DNA from: Candidatus Hydrogenedentota bacterium | GTDB taxonomy: Bacteria > Hydrogenedentota > Hydrogenedentia > Hydrogenedentales > SCBR16-9 | NCBI GenBank assembly: GCA_007116095.1 | Contig: SKJD01000025.1 | Location: 1-5,308, forward strand | Length of the DNA stretch: 5,308 bases | Reading direction: 5' to 3' | Shown: one piece after another, positions 1-4,627 of the stretch | Numbering within the stretch: position 1 is the stretch's first letter | How the letters are laid out: each line of letters begins with the position of its first letter | Notes under the pieces: model-generated | Seen by the model: only the letters and a program-made list of their open reading frames with translations | The model's database searches: none | Told to the model about the DNA's origin: nothing | Translations under genes and position numbers: made by a program

Positions 1-502
1 CGACATCGAGCTGCCCACGCGCCCCGGCCCAGCCGATCATCGGGGGGATCGCCCCGGGGATCGCGCCCATGGGGGTGTTCAGCCAGGTGTAGCGTTTCAT
101 CGGCGTGTAGACCAGCACATAGAGCACGCCGCTGCTGAGGGCCAGCAGGGCGGCGAGGGTGTTCACGGTCCACCAGAGGAAGAGCGGCCCTGCGGCCAGG
201 AGAACCACCCCGAAGATCAGGGCGGCCAGGGGCGGTATCACGCCCTGGGGCAGGGGCCGGTTGCGCGTGCGGGCCATGCGGGAGTCGACTTCGCGTTCGA
301 GGTAGTGATTCAGCACCGCCGCCCCGCCCGAGGCGAGCCCGGTGCCGATCAGTGTGAGCAGGAGCCGGCCATAGGGGAAGGGCGCGAGCACCGATCCCCC
401 GAGCGCGAAGCCCAGGACGGTGGTCACGAGCACCATCATCAGGATGCGCGGCTTGGTCAGTTCCAGATAGGCGGAGAATATGGACTTGGAGATCAGGGGC
501 AT
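1..502 (-). CDS. ctaB: Heme O synthase (protoheme IX farnesyltransferase), partial
   Basis: Membrane prenyltransferase of the UbiA superfamily. It attaches a farnesyl group to protoheme IX to give heme O, the substrate of the CtaA enzyme encoded just upstream. The first 167 residues are present and the C-terminal part lies beyond the left edge. An opening AYLELTKPRI (11-20) is typical of the family. The first Asp-rich prenyl-diphosphate/Mg motif reads NHYLEREVD (65-73), with Glu at the usual first Asp position, a variant that should keep metal binding. It is followed by RTRNRPLP (78-85). A second signature, YTPMKRYTWLN...GAIPGAIPPMIGW, spans 132-158. Hydrophobic stretches near 21-40, 47-65, 88-110 and 115-132 fit membrane helices. 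The ATG is 7 bp after the ctaA stop, and its likely Shine-Dalgarno (GGAG) overlaps the end of ctaA, so translation is probably coupled. Family assignment is firm. Confidence 0.95.
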   Translation of the reverse strand, partial: MPLISKSIFSAYLELTKPRILMMVLVTTVLGFALGGSVLAPFPYGRLLLTLIGTGLASGGAAVLNHYLEREVDSRMARTRNRPLPQGVIPPLAALIFGVVLLAAGPLFLWWTVNTLAALLALSSGVLYVLVYTPMKRYTWLNTPMGAIPGAIPPMIGWAGARGQLDV

Positions 503-509
503 GCAGGCG

Positions 510-1610
510 TTACTCCGAGACCGTGGACTTCGGGTAGTGTAACGCGGCGGCGTCCTCCAACTGCGCCTGGATGTGCTGCTCCGGGTCCGTAAGCGGCCAG
601 ACGCGCAGCAGGAAGAGCACGCTCGTGGCGAGGATACCCGCCCCGGTGACGACGTGCAGGCTTGTGATGATCGGTTGCTTCACGGTCCACAGCGTAAACA
701 TGCCCAGGCTGATCTGCGCGGCGATCAGGACGAAGAGCAGGGAAAGGGCCTTCCAGATGCGCGGCGGCAGGGCGTCTTCCTGCTGGGCCAGCCAGACCAG
801 GTAGAGCACGGCGATCAGCAGGGCCAGGGCGCCCAGCCGGTGCGACAAGTGAATCCACATCTGCATCAGGCTCACGTCGCCCATGGGCATGCCGATGGCG
901 TAGGCCTGTTGATCAAAGCGCCAGTTGTTCACCCAGTCCTGCGCGGACTGGTTCAGGAAGGGGAGCCAGCGTCCGGCGACCGTGGGGAAGTCGGGGATGG
1001 CCAGCCCGGATCCGGTGTGGCGCATAAGCGCCCCGAGCAAGAGTTGGATGTAGACCAGGCCGACGGTGATCCACGCGCCCTTCAGCAGCGGGCGGTAGTG
1101 GTAGTTCTCGCCTTCCTCCTCAGGTTCCTCCACCCGTTGCCGACGTTCCTTGGACAGGCCGTAGGCGATGACCACGAGGATCACCAGGAAAGTCTGCGCC
1201 AGCAGGGCGTGGGAACTGGAGATAAGGGTGGGCAACTGGAAGATAACCGTCAGCCCGCCGAGCAGGGCCTGGAGCAAGACCGCGACCACCGCCAGGACGC
1301 CCGCCTTTTTCAGCCAGGGCAACGGCGCCTGGTATTTCAGCCAGACCGCCAGGACCACGGTCAACGCGGCGACCACCCCGGCGAAGAGCCGGTGGAAATG
1401 CTCGTGGAAGACCCCGCCGACCCACTCCGAAGGCGGATAGGTGATCGGGTTGTGGCCGAAAGTCAGGGGCCAGTCCGGCACGGCCAGGCCCGCCTCATGG
1501 CTCTTGACCTGCCCGCCGAAAAAGATCAGGCAGAGGGTCATGCCACAGAGGAACTTGGAAAAATGCCGCAGCCAGCGGGTTTCGTCTTGTTGTACCGGTA
1601 CTTCACTCAT
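510..1610 (-). CDS. ctaA: Heme A synthase, CtaA/COX15 family
   Basis: Integral membrane heme A synthase, which oxidises the C8 methyl of heme O to a formyl group for cytochrome oxidase. The protein is 366 aa with about eight hydrophobic segments in two four-helix halves, as in the family. Signatures are SHEAGLAVPDWPLTFG (37-52) and its second-half echo RHTGSGLAIPDFP (197-209). The likely heme ligands are H73 in EHFH (70-73), H134 in SSSH, H257 in HLSHR and H319 in SLH. The glutamate three residues before the first histidine (E70) is the conserved catalytic carboxylate position. No cysteine pair is seen in the first outer loop (about 34-69), so this resembles the form lacking the redox disulfide known from Bacillus. 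A charged, Glu-rich linker (157-169) joins the halves. An upstream in-frame ATG at 1628 would add six residues but lacks a Shine-Dalgarno, whereas the chosen ATG has GGAGAG 8 nt ahead. The stop is 7 bp before ctaB. Confidence 0.95.
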   Translation of the reverse strand: MSEVPVQQDETRWLRHFSKFLCGMTLCLIFFGGQVKSHEAGLAVPDWPLTFGHNPITYPPSEWVGGVFHEHFHRLFAGVVAALTVVLAVWLKYQAPLPWLKKAGVLAVVAVLLQALLGGLTVIFQLPTLISSSHALLAQTFLVILVVIAYGLSKERRQRVEEPEEEGENYHYRPLLKGAWITVGLVYIQLLLGALMRHTGSGLAIPDFPTVAGRWLPFLNQSAQDWVNNWRFDQQAYAIGMPMGDVSLMQMWIHLSHRLGALALLIAVLYLVWLAQQEDALPPRIWKALSLLFVLIAAQISLGMFTLWTVKQPIITSLHVVTGAGILATSVLFLLRVWPLTDPEQHIQAQLEDAAALHYPKSTVSE

Positions 1611-1618
1611 CGAAACGG

Positions 1619-1624
1619 CTCTCC
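1619..1624 (-). promoter_or_regulatory. Shine-Dalgarno that decides the ctaA start
   Basis: GGAGAG on the minus strand lies 8 nt before the ATG at 1610. The alternative ATG at 1628 has no purine-rich site at a suitable distance, so the shorter reading is preferred. Confidence 0.65.
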
Positions 1625-1666
1625 GCATCTATGGGGTAAGGTCGCCTGGCTCGGGCCGCGTCTGCG

Positions 1667-1672
1667 ATTATA
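1667..1672 (-). promoter_or_regulatory. Candidate -10 element for ctaA-ctaB
   Basis: The minus strand reads TATAAT, a perfect sigma70 -10 hexamer in otherwise very GC-rich DNA. It would start transcription near 1660, about 50 nt before the ctaA ATG. No good -35 hexamer is seen at 16-18 bp, so an activator might be needed, or the match may be chance. Confidence 0.35.
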
Positions 1673-1810
1673 CGCGCCCGCCGATTGCGACTGCTGTCCT
1701 TCAATCATTCAAATGAGGTCGCGCCGCGCCGACCTTGGCGCCGCGTTGCCCCGGCAGCGTGACATTGCACAGCATGCAAGCACACGGCGCTGTTCCGGGG
1801 TATGGGTGCA

Positions 1811-1839
1811 AGTATACCCGCCCGGTCGAGCCTGTGCAA
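1811..1839 (-). promoter_or_regulatory. Candidate sigma70 promoter, TTGCAC-N17-TATACT
   Basis: On the minus strand TTGCAC (1834-1839; 3 of 6 consensus bases) is 17 bp upstream of TATACT (1811-1816; 5 of 6). Transcription would begin near 1804 and give ctaA a leader of about 190 nt. The GGGTAT/ATACCC dyad (1798-1819) overlaps the -10 and the predicted start, where a repressor site could lie. Spacing is ideal but the -35 is weak. Confidence 0.35.
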
Positions 1840-1892
1840 GGACGGCGCGCCCGGCGCGGTGTTTCAGGGGCGGTCCGGAGCGCCAACCGGGC

Positions 1893-2456
1893 TTATCGAC
1901 GCGCTGCGTTGCAGGGTCGGGAGCGTTCCCAAAGCAACGTCTCGGAGATTCCGTGCACCGTCAGGAAGGTCTGCACCTCCTTCGGATTTGGAGGTTTAAT
2001 GTCCGTCGCAAAAAAAGGACGCATGTGTTCACGCAACCGGCGCTTCTCTCGGTAGGCCGCCTCATCACCGCCATAGCAGACCTCGAACAACTCCTGCTCG
2101 TGGATGCCGTCGGCCGGGCTTGCCAGCCGCGTCCAGTGGGAACCCTCGTCGTTGCAGTAGACATGATCGTAGCTGAGGAGCTTTGGCAGCATCGCCTGGA
2201 GGGGGAGCGCCCGCATCGCCTGGTAACTGTCCTGTAGACTTTTGGCGACCGGTATTTTTGGGTCCCCCGGCTCAAAGAGCAGCAGAAAAATCAGCACTTC
2301 CAGAAAATCTTCGGGCGTTTCGCCGATGCGGCGTCCCTGTTCCCGCTGCCAGGTTTCCACCGCCGTAATGATTTCTCCCAGGGGGGTGTCGAGCCGCCCC
2401 TCCGCGAACAACAAGCCCAAGGAAGCCACGTCCTGCGCCAAAATCACCGTAGCCAT
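1893..2456 (-). CDS. Unrecognised 187-aa protein in the oxidase cluster
   Basis: I do not recognise this family. The predicted protein is 187 aa, acidic to neutral, probably cytoplasmic and mostly helical. No signal peptide is seen, and the only strongly hydrophobic run is short (FLEVLIFLLLF, 51-61), more like a buried helix than a membrane span. A Cys/His/Asp-bearing stretch SYDHVYCNDEGSHW (95-108) and a second Cys at 127 are notable, but form no known metal motif. The C-terminal third is charged (EAAYREKRRLREHMRPFF, 132-149). The longest open frame starts at 2687, but those 77 extra codons overlap coxB and read as low-quality Arg/Pro-rich sequence. The ATG at 2456 has a strong GGGGAGG site 10 nt ahead. 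It sits 85 bp after coxB in the same direction, so co-transcription and a role in oxidase assembly or regulation are plausible but only inferred. Confidence 0.75.
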   Translation of the reverse strand: MATVILAQDVASLGLLFAEGRLDTPLGEIITAVETWQREQGRRIGETPEDFLEVLIFLLLFEPGDPKIPVAKSLQDSYQAMRALPLQAMLPKLLSYDHVYCNDEGSHWTRLASPADGIHEQELFEVCYGGDEAAYREKRRLREHMRPFFATDIKPPNPKEVQTFLTVHGISETLLWERSRPCNAARR

Positions 2457-2466
2457 GGGTAAGATA

Positions 2467-2473
2467 CCTCCCC
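2467..2473 (-). promoter_or_regulatory. Shine-Dalgarno that decides the start of the 187-aa gene
   Basis: GGGGAGG on the minus strand, 10 nt before the ATG at 2456. It is one of the strongest ribosome sites in the window and supports the internal start over the 77-codon upstream extension. Confidence 0.7.
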
Positions 2474-2541
2474 TGGATGATGGGCGTCCTAATGTCGGCA
2501 GCGCCCGATGTCCCCCGAAAAGCGCCGGCGTCCTGCCGGAT

Positions 2542-3357
2542 TCAATCCCAGAAGGGATCGTATTCCTCCGAAAAATGCGGGGTCTGCGCTTCCAGCCAGT
2601 CGGCAAACGCCTCCGCTTCCAGCACCGTGACAAAGCCCCGCATCCGATAATGCCCCAGCCCGCAAAGCTGGGCGCAGACAATCTCAAAGCGCCGCGTTGG
2701 ATCGCCCATGCGCTCCTGAAAAGTCGCCGTGGTCATCGTCGGCGTGAAAAGCAGCTCCGTTTCAATGCCGGGGATGATGTCCTGCTTAACGCGGAACTCC
2801 GGCAGGGAGAAGCTGTGCACCACATCCTTCGAGCTCAGATAAATCCGCACCGGGCGGTCCACCGGCAGCACCAGATGATTCAAGGTCGTGAGGTCGTCCT
2901 GTGCGGATAGGTCCCCGGCGTCCAGTCCCATCGGATTGCTCTCTTCCCGCACCAGCTCCGGCCGGGTTGCGCCAAAAACACCGTCCGGTCCGGGGTAATG
3001 CACGTTCCAGGCGAACTGCTGGGCCACCACGCGAACTTCCAGGGGAGCCGTCGCCTGGGCGTTGACCGTGTCGTCCCGGTATTGCGTGGTGTCGCCGTAG
3101 GGGCGCGATAGCCCCAGGTCGAAGAACAGCTCCAGCACCAGCACCGCCCCCGCCAGGTAGTAGACCCAGCGGCCCTTCAGGCCCTGATAGCGGCCGCGTT
3201 GCCGGTGACCTGCCCGGAAGCGAATCAGGCAGTACCCGAAAAAGAGGAACCAGCCCAAAAAAAACAGGCCGATAAAGCCGTGCATCGCGATCATGAGGCG
3301 ATCGATCTCGTCCCCATGGGCCGAGGAGAGCAGCGGATAGTTAAAAAGTCGATTCAT
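2542..3357 (-). CDS. coxB: Cytochrome c oxidase subunit II
   Basis: Subunit II of a heme-copper oxidase, anchored by two N-terminal membrane helices with a periplasmic cupredoxin domain holding the binuclear CuA centre that takes electrons from cytochrome c. The protein is 271 aa. Helices lie near 21-46 and 64-83. The aromatic region reads QQFAWNVHYPGPDG (113-126), corresponding to the conserved tryptophan region used in electron entry. CuA ligands are H181 (VVHSFSLPEF), C228, C232, H236 and M239 in CAQLCGLGHYRM (228-239). Position 230 is Gln where the canonical motif has Glu. No C-terminal cytochrome c domain (CxxCH) is present, so this is not the caa3-fused form, and there is no obvious lipoprotein cysteine at the N-terminus. 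The start follows the stop of the upstream CxxC gene by 9 bp. A modest ACAGG site overlaps that stop, suggesting coupling. The catalytic subunit gene does not follow directly, which is unusual. Confidence 0.95.
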   Translation of the reverse strand: MNRLFNYPLLSSAHGDEIDRLMIAMHGFIGLFFLGWFLFFGYCLIRFRAGHRQRGRYQGLKGRWVYYLAGAVLVLELFFDLGLSRPYGDTTQYRDDTVNAQATAPLEVRVVAQQFAWNVHYPGPDGVFGATRPELVREESNPMGLDAGDLSAQDDLTTLNHLVLPVDRPVRIYLSSKDVVHSFSLPEFRVKQDIIPGIETELLFTPTMTTATFQERMGDPTRRFEIVCAQLCGLGHYRMRGFVTVLEAEAFADWLEAQTPHFSEEYDPFWD

Positions 3358-3366
3358 ACCGCTATT

Positions 3367-3669
3367 TTACCTGTCCGCGTCATGCTTGGGAAAGGGGGCC
3401 GATGGCGCCGCCGGTTTTTCCTCCCCGGCCGCGGCCAAATTGCGGGAAATACCCCAGGCGACCCCGCTGAAAAGCAGCATCAGCACGGTCAACGCGCCCA
3501 GCAACACGCCGATGGCCAGGTTCAGGCCCGTGGTCTGATCCGAATCCGCGCCCGCGAAACAGGTGGCGCAGGCGAGTGCCCGCGGCGCATGGCCCAGCGC
3601 CAGGAGGATTGCGAAGTGATACAGCGCCGGACGTCGGCGCGTTGTGAAGGGGATACGTCGTAAGCTCAT
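3367..3669 (-). CDS. Small exported CxxC membrane protein of the cox cluster
   Basis: A 100-aa protein of unknown function. The N-terminus has an arginine-rich n-region (R4, R5, R11-R13), a hydrophobic core (about 16-26) and a possible signal-peptidase site after ALA at 31-33, which would leave CATC (34-37) at the mature N-terminus. A lipoprotein reading with Cys34 as the lipidated residue is possible but lacks Leu at -3. One clear membrane helix follows (49-72), then a short Ala/Pro-rich, charged tail. Small CxxC-plus-helix proteins of this look occur beside oxidase genes in other bacteria, to my recollection. A role in copper or thiol handling is only a guess. The longest frame begins at 3768, but the inner ATG overlaps the upstream stop as ATGA, which fits translational coupling and restores the signal sequence to the N-terminus. 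Confidence 0.75.
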   Translation of the reverse strand: MSLRRIPFTTRRRPALYHFAILLALGHAPRALACATCFAGADSDQTTGLNLAIGVLLGALTVLMLLFSGVAWGISRNLAAAGEEKPAAPSAPFPKHDADR

Positions 3670-3869
3670 GGTTTCTTGCGTGTTGAATCCCAGAAATAGA
3701 GGCCCGACACCAGGGCCGCAGCCCCCAGGCCCCATACCGTGACAATCGGAAGGAGCTGCACGAACCACGGCGCCGCCGCGTCAAAACGCGCAAACAGCGC
3801 CATGCTCCATACGATACAACACAACAACAAGCCGCCCACGAATATTGCATGCGTCTCCCGCAACGACAT
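3666..3869 (-). CDS. Small two-helix membrane protein at the head of the cox cluster
   Basis: A 67-aa protein of unknown function with two hydrophobic segments (about 8-27 and 38-59) separated by a short loop FARFDAAAPWF, ending in the basic tail STRKKP. By the positive-inside rule the C-terminus should face the cytoplasm. The last bases overlap the next gene as ATGA. Three in-frame starts were weighed. The frame extending to 4076 runs through intergenic repeats and is spurious. The ATG at 3878 has its purine run immediately adjacent, too close to work. The ATG at 3869 has GGGAGA 9 nt ahead and is chosen. Composition and place suggest a small membrane factor of the oxidase or its electron-donor complex, but I cannot name a family. 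Confidence 0.7.
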   Translation of the reverse strand: MSLRETHAIFVGGLLLCCIVWSMALFARFDAAAPWFVQLLPIVTVWGLGAAALVSGLYFWDSTRKKP

Positions 3870-3878
3870 GATGTTCAT

Positions 3879-3884
3879 TCTCCC
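3879..3884 (-). promoter_or_regulatory. Shine-Dalgarno that decides the start of the 67-aa gene
   Basis: GGGAGA on the minus strand lies 9 nt before the ATG at 3869 and directly abuts the ATG at 3878, so only the former has workable spacing. Confidence 0.6.
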
Positions 3885-3918
3885 AGCAGGTTGGATGGAT
3901 GAATACCGCCACCACGCC

Positions 3919-3927
3919 AGTCTAACA
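3919..3927 (-). promoter_or_regulatory. Candidate extended -10 promoter of the cox cluster
   Basis: The minus strand reads TGTTAGACT, a TGn extension followed by a hexamer matching TATAAT at 4 of 6. It would start transcription near 3911, about 40 nt before the first small gene. No -35 match is seen, and upstream DNA is a G run followed by the first hairpin repeat. Support is weak. Confidence 0.25.
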
Positions 3928-3949
3928 CACGGCGCGGCCCCCCCGTACC

Positions 3950-4007
3950 GGAGTAACGAAGCTCGCTTCGTTTGTATTGGAGTAACGTAGCTCGCTTCGT
4001 TTGTATT
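3950..4007 (+). repeat. Tandem pair of GGAG-flanked hairpin repeats
   Basis: Two 29-bp copies stand head to tail (3950-3978 and 3979-4007) and differ at one base. Each starts GGAGT and continues into a palindrome: AACGAAG-CTCG-CTTCGTT in copy one (3955-3972), AACGTAG-CTCG-CTTCGTT in copy two (3984-4001), where the substitution breaks one pair. A GGAG or GTAG tetranucleotide just 5' of a hairpin is the hallmark of REP sequences recognised by REP-associated tyrosine transposases. A third partial start (GGAGTA at 4010) leads into the next element. Confidence 0.7.
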
Positions 4008-4009
4008 TC

Positions 4010-4038
4010 GGAGTAGGGGCGGGGCCCCGTACCCGCCC
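4010..4038 (+). repeat. REP-like element with GGAG/GTAG and GC-rich hairpin
   Basis: GGAG (4010-4013) runs into GTAG (4013-4016), then a perfect 7-bp stem GGGCGGG (4017-4023) with CCCGCCC (4032-4038) and an 8-nt loop. The flank matches the two preceding copies while the stem sequence is unrelated, so it is a third member with a different hairpin. A T6 run at 4048-4053 is too far off for a classical terminator, and no plus-strand gene reads into it. Confidence 0.55.
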
Positions 4039-4055
4039 AAAACAACATTTTTTAC

Positions 4056-4080
4056 CACGGAAAGCACGGAAAACACGGAC
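4056..4080. repeat. 9-bp tandem repeat, CACGGAAAR
   Basis: CACGGAAAG (4056-4064), CACGGAAAA (4065-4073) and a partial CACGGAC (4074-4080) stand head to tail. This short motif is familiar to me from intergenic repeats in many environmental genomes, and its antisense reading gives the spurious peptide RVFRAFRG. Confidence 0.6.
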
Positions 4081-4095
4081 GCGAAGCCCCCGCAT

Positions 4096-4124
4096 CGTCA
4101 TTCCTGCGCAGGCAGGAATCCAGT
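4096..4124 (+). repeat. VIPAKAG-type intergenic repeat, copy A
   Basis: Starts CGTCATTCC and ends GGAATCCAGT around a perfect palindrome ATTCCTGC-GCAG-GCAGGAAT (4100-4119). It belongs to the widespread class whose antisense translation gives WIPACAGMT-like peptides. It pairs as an inverted copy with the element at 4210-4238 (25 of 29 positions identical). Confidence 0.7.
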
Positions 4125-4209
4125 ACTGCGTGAAAACATAACAATACAGCAGCATGTTGGGGCGCATGGTCGCAAGGCTTGGTAACGGTATCCCATGTTA
4201 AGTCAACGA

Positions 4210-4238
4210 ACTGGTTCCCTGCCTTCGCAGGGATGACG
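4210..4238 (-). repeat. VIPAKAG-type intergenic repeat, copy B
   Basis: Inverted relative to copy A, with 25 of 29 bases shared. Its own hairpin is TCCCTGC-CTTC-GCAGGGA (4216-4233). The stem changes relative to copy A are paired on both sides (T to C with A to G), so the stem is kept while the sequence drifts. The 85 bp between the copies shows no gene. Confidence 0.7.
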
Positions 4239-4260
4239 TGGGTGGGAAACCCCACCCACG
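4237..4260. repeat. Perfect 10-bp hairpin, CGTGGGTGGG stem
   Basis: CGTGGGTGGG (4237-4246) pairs fully with CCCACCCACG (4251-4260) around an AAAC loop. It overlaps the last two bases of repeat copy B and is one base from the next hairpin. No T tail follows on the plus strand and no A run precedes it for the minus strand, so a terminator role is not supported. Confidence 0.6.
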
Positions 4261-4261
4261 C

Positions 4262-4286
4262 GGGCGAACACAAGGTTCGCCCCTAC
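4262..4286 (-). repeat. REP-like element, GTAG plus GGGCGAAC hairpin
   Basis: On the minus strand GTAG (4283-4286) precedes GGGCGAAC-CTTGT-GTTCGCCC, an 8-bp perfect stem (4262-4269 with 4275-4282). The opening GTAGGGGCG is shared with the plus-strand element at 4013-4021, so the two are likely relatives in opposite orientation. It resembles common GTAG-hairpin repeats seen in diverse bacteria. Confidence 0.65.
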
Positions 4287-4312
4287 GCTTTGTTATGAAT
4301 TGACAAGATCGG

Positions 4313-4331
4313 TAATATCAGAACTACACCC
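4313..4331 (+). repeat. 19-bp direct repeat, copy 1
   Basis: TAATATCAGAACTACACCC, identical to the copy at 4481-4499. It begins 30 bp after the CTAC that closes the REP-like hairpin at 4262-4286. The intervening bases of the two copies are only partly alike. Confidence 0.75.
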
Positions 4332-4412
4332 TTTCTTTAGGGAGCTTTACCCGGGGTGGCGGCGCCGCTTTAGGTCGGAACTGTTGGCAAGCTGGGCGAT
4401 TGTCTTCCTCTT

Positions 4413-4436
4413 CCCTTCGTGCTATCTCACGAAGGG
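4413..4436. repeat. 9-bp perfect hairpin, CCCTTCGTG stem
   Basis: CCCTTCGTG (4413-4421) pairs with CACGAAGGG (4428-4436) around a CTATCT loop. It abuts the next hairpin, sharing one base. No U-run follows, so I do not call it a terminator. Confidence 0.55.
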
Positions 4437-4457
4437 CGAACTAAAGTTCGCTACTCC
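4436..4457 (-). repeat. REP-like element, GGAGTA plus GCGAAC hairpin
   Basis: On the minus strand GGAGTA leads into GCGAAC-TTTA-GTTCGC (stem 4436-4441 with 4446-4451). The flank is the same as in the plus-strand copies at 3950 and 3979 but the stem differs, making this an inverted family member. Confidence 0.6.
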
Positions 4458-4480
4458 ACATAACGTATCGACTTAAGCGA

Positions 4481-4499
4481 TAATATCAGAACTACACCC
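4481..4499 (+). repeat. 19-bp direct repeat, copy 2
   Basis: Identical to 4313-4331 at a 168-bp offset. As in copy 1, it begins 30 bp after a CTAC closing a REP-like hairpin (4451-4454), so hairpin and repeat seem to form one composite unit. Confidence 0.75.
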
Positions 4500-4597
4500 A
4501 TAAATTCCTGCACAAATCAGCAAATCGATTTTGTCCACAGGCCCGCTGACCACGATAATACCAAATCCGCTTTGCCTGCCGCATGCCACCGCGCTGC

Positions 4598-4627
4598 TTG
4601 GCAATTCCTTTCCGCATGGTTTACACT
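4598..4627 (+). promoter_or_regulatory. Candidate sigma70 promoter of the oxidoreductase gene
   Basis: TTGGCA (4598-4603; 5 of 6 consensus) and TACACT (4622-4627; 4 of 6) are 18 bp apart. Transcription would start near 4634, leaving a leader of about 65 nt before the ATG at 4699. It is the best promoter candidate in the spacer and is correctly oriented. Confidence 0.45.

Larger units (their letters stand above)
1611..1892. other. Intergenic gap upstream of ctaA with promoter-like sites
   Basis: This 282-bp gap is the longest inside the cluster. It holds no convincing gene. An open frame of 61 codons on the minus strand (1701-1886) is polar, has no clear ribosome site and matches nothing I recognise. 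The gap contains two minus-strand promoter candidates, described separately, and short dyads: GGGTAT/ATACCC (1798-1803 and 1814-1819) and TTGCA/TGCAA (1765-1769 and 1775-1779). No T-tailed terminator hairpin follows the upstream gene, so read-through into ctaA remains possible. Confidence 0.5.

Noticed and set aside
1701..1886. A 61-codon minus-strand gene between the 187-aa gene and ctaA
   Set aside because: No convincing ribosome site, no membrane or domain signal, and it overlaps the promoter candidates. Two cysteines (CACMLC) alone are not enough.
573..2237. A 554-codon plus-strand open frame opposite ctaA and extending into the 187-aa gene
   Set aside because: It is antisense to the well-supported ctaA, and its product is a repetitive Gln/Asp/Arg/His/Gly-rich sequence typical of the complement of a GC-rich hydrophobic gene. 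No ribosome site or recognisable domain is seen.
2457..2687. N-terminal extension of the 187-aa protein by 77 residues
   Set aside because: The extension overlaps the CuA-encoding end of coxB, is Arg/Pro/Gly-rich without structure, and a strong Shine-Dalgarno marks the internal ATG at 2456.
3950..4007. CRISPR array
   Set aside because: Only two directly abutting 29-bp copies exist with no spacers, each an internal palindrome with a GGAG flank, and no cas genes are present.
4017..4053. Rho-independent terminator from the GGGCGGG hairpin and T6 run
   Set aside because: The T run is about 10 nt beyond the stem, and no plus-strand gene reads into it. The hairpin is better explained as a REP-like element.
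3922..4273. Two minus-strand open frames of 81 and 73 codons in the spacer
   Set aside because: They translate intergenic repeats (WIPACAGMT, VIPAKAG, RVFRAFRG), well known as spurious protein predictions, and lack ribosome sites.
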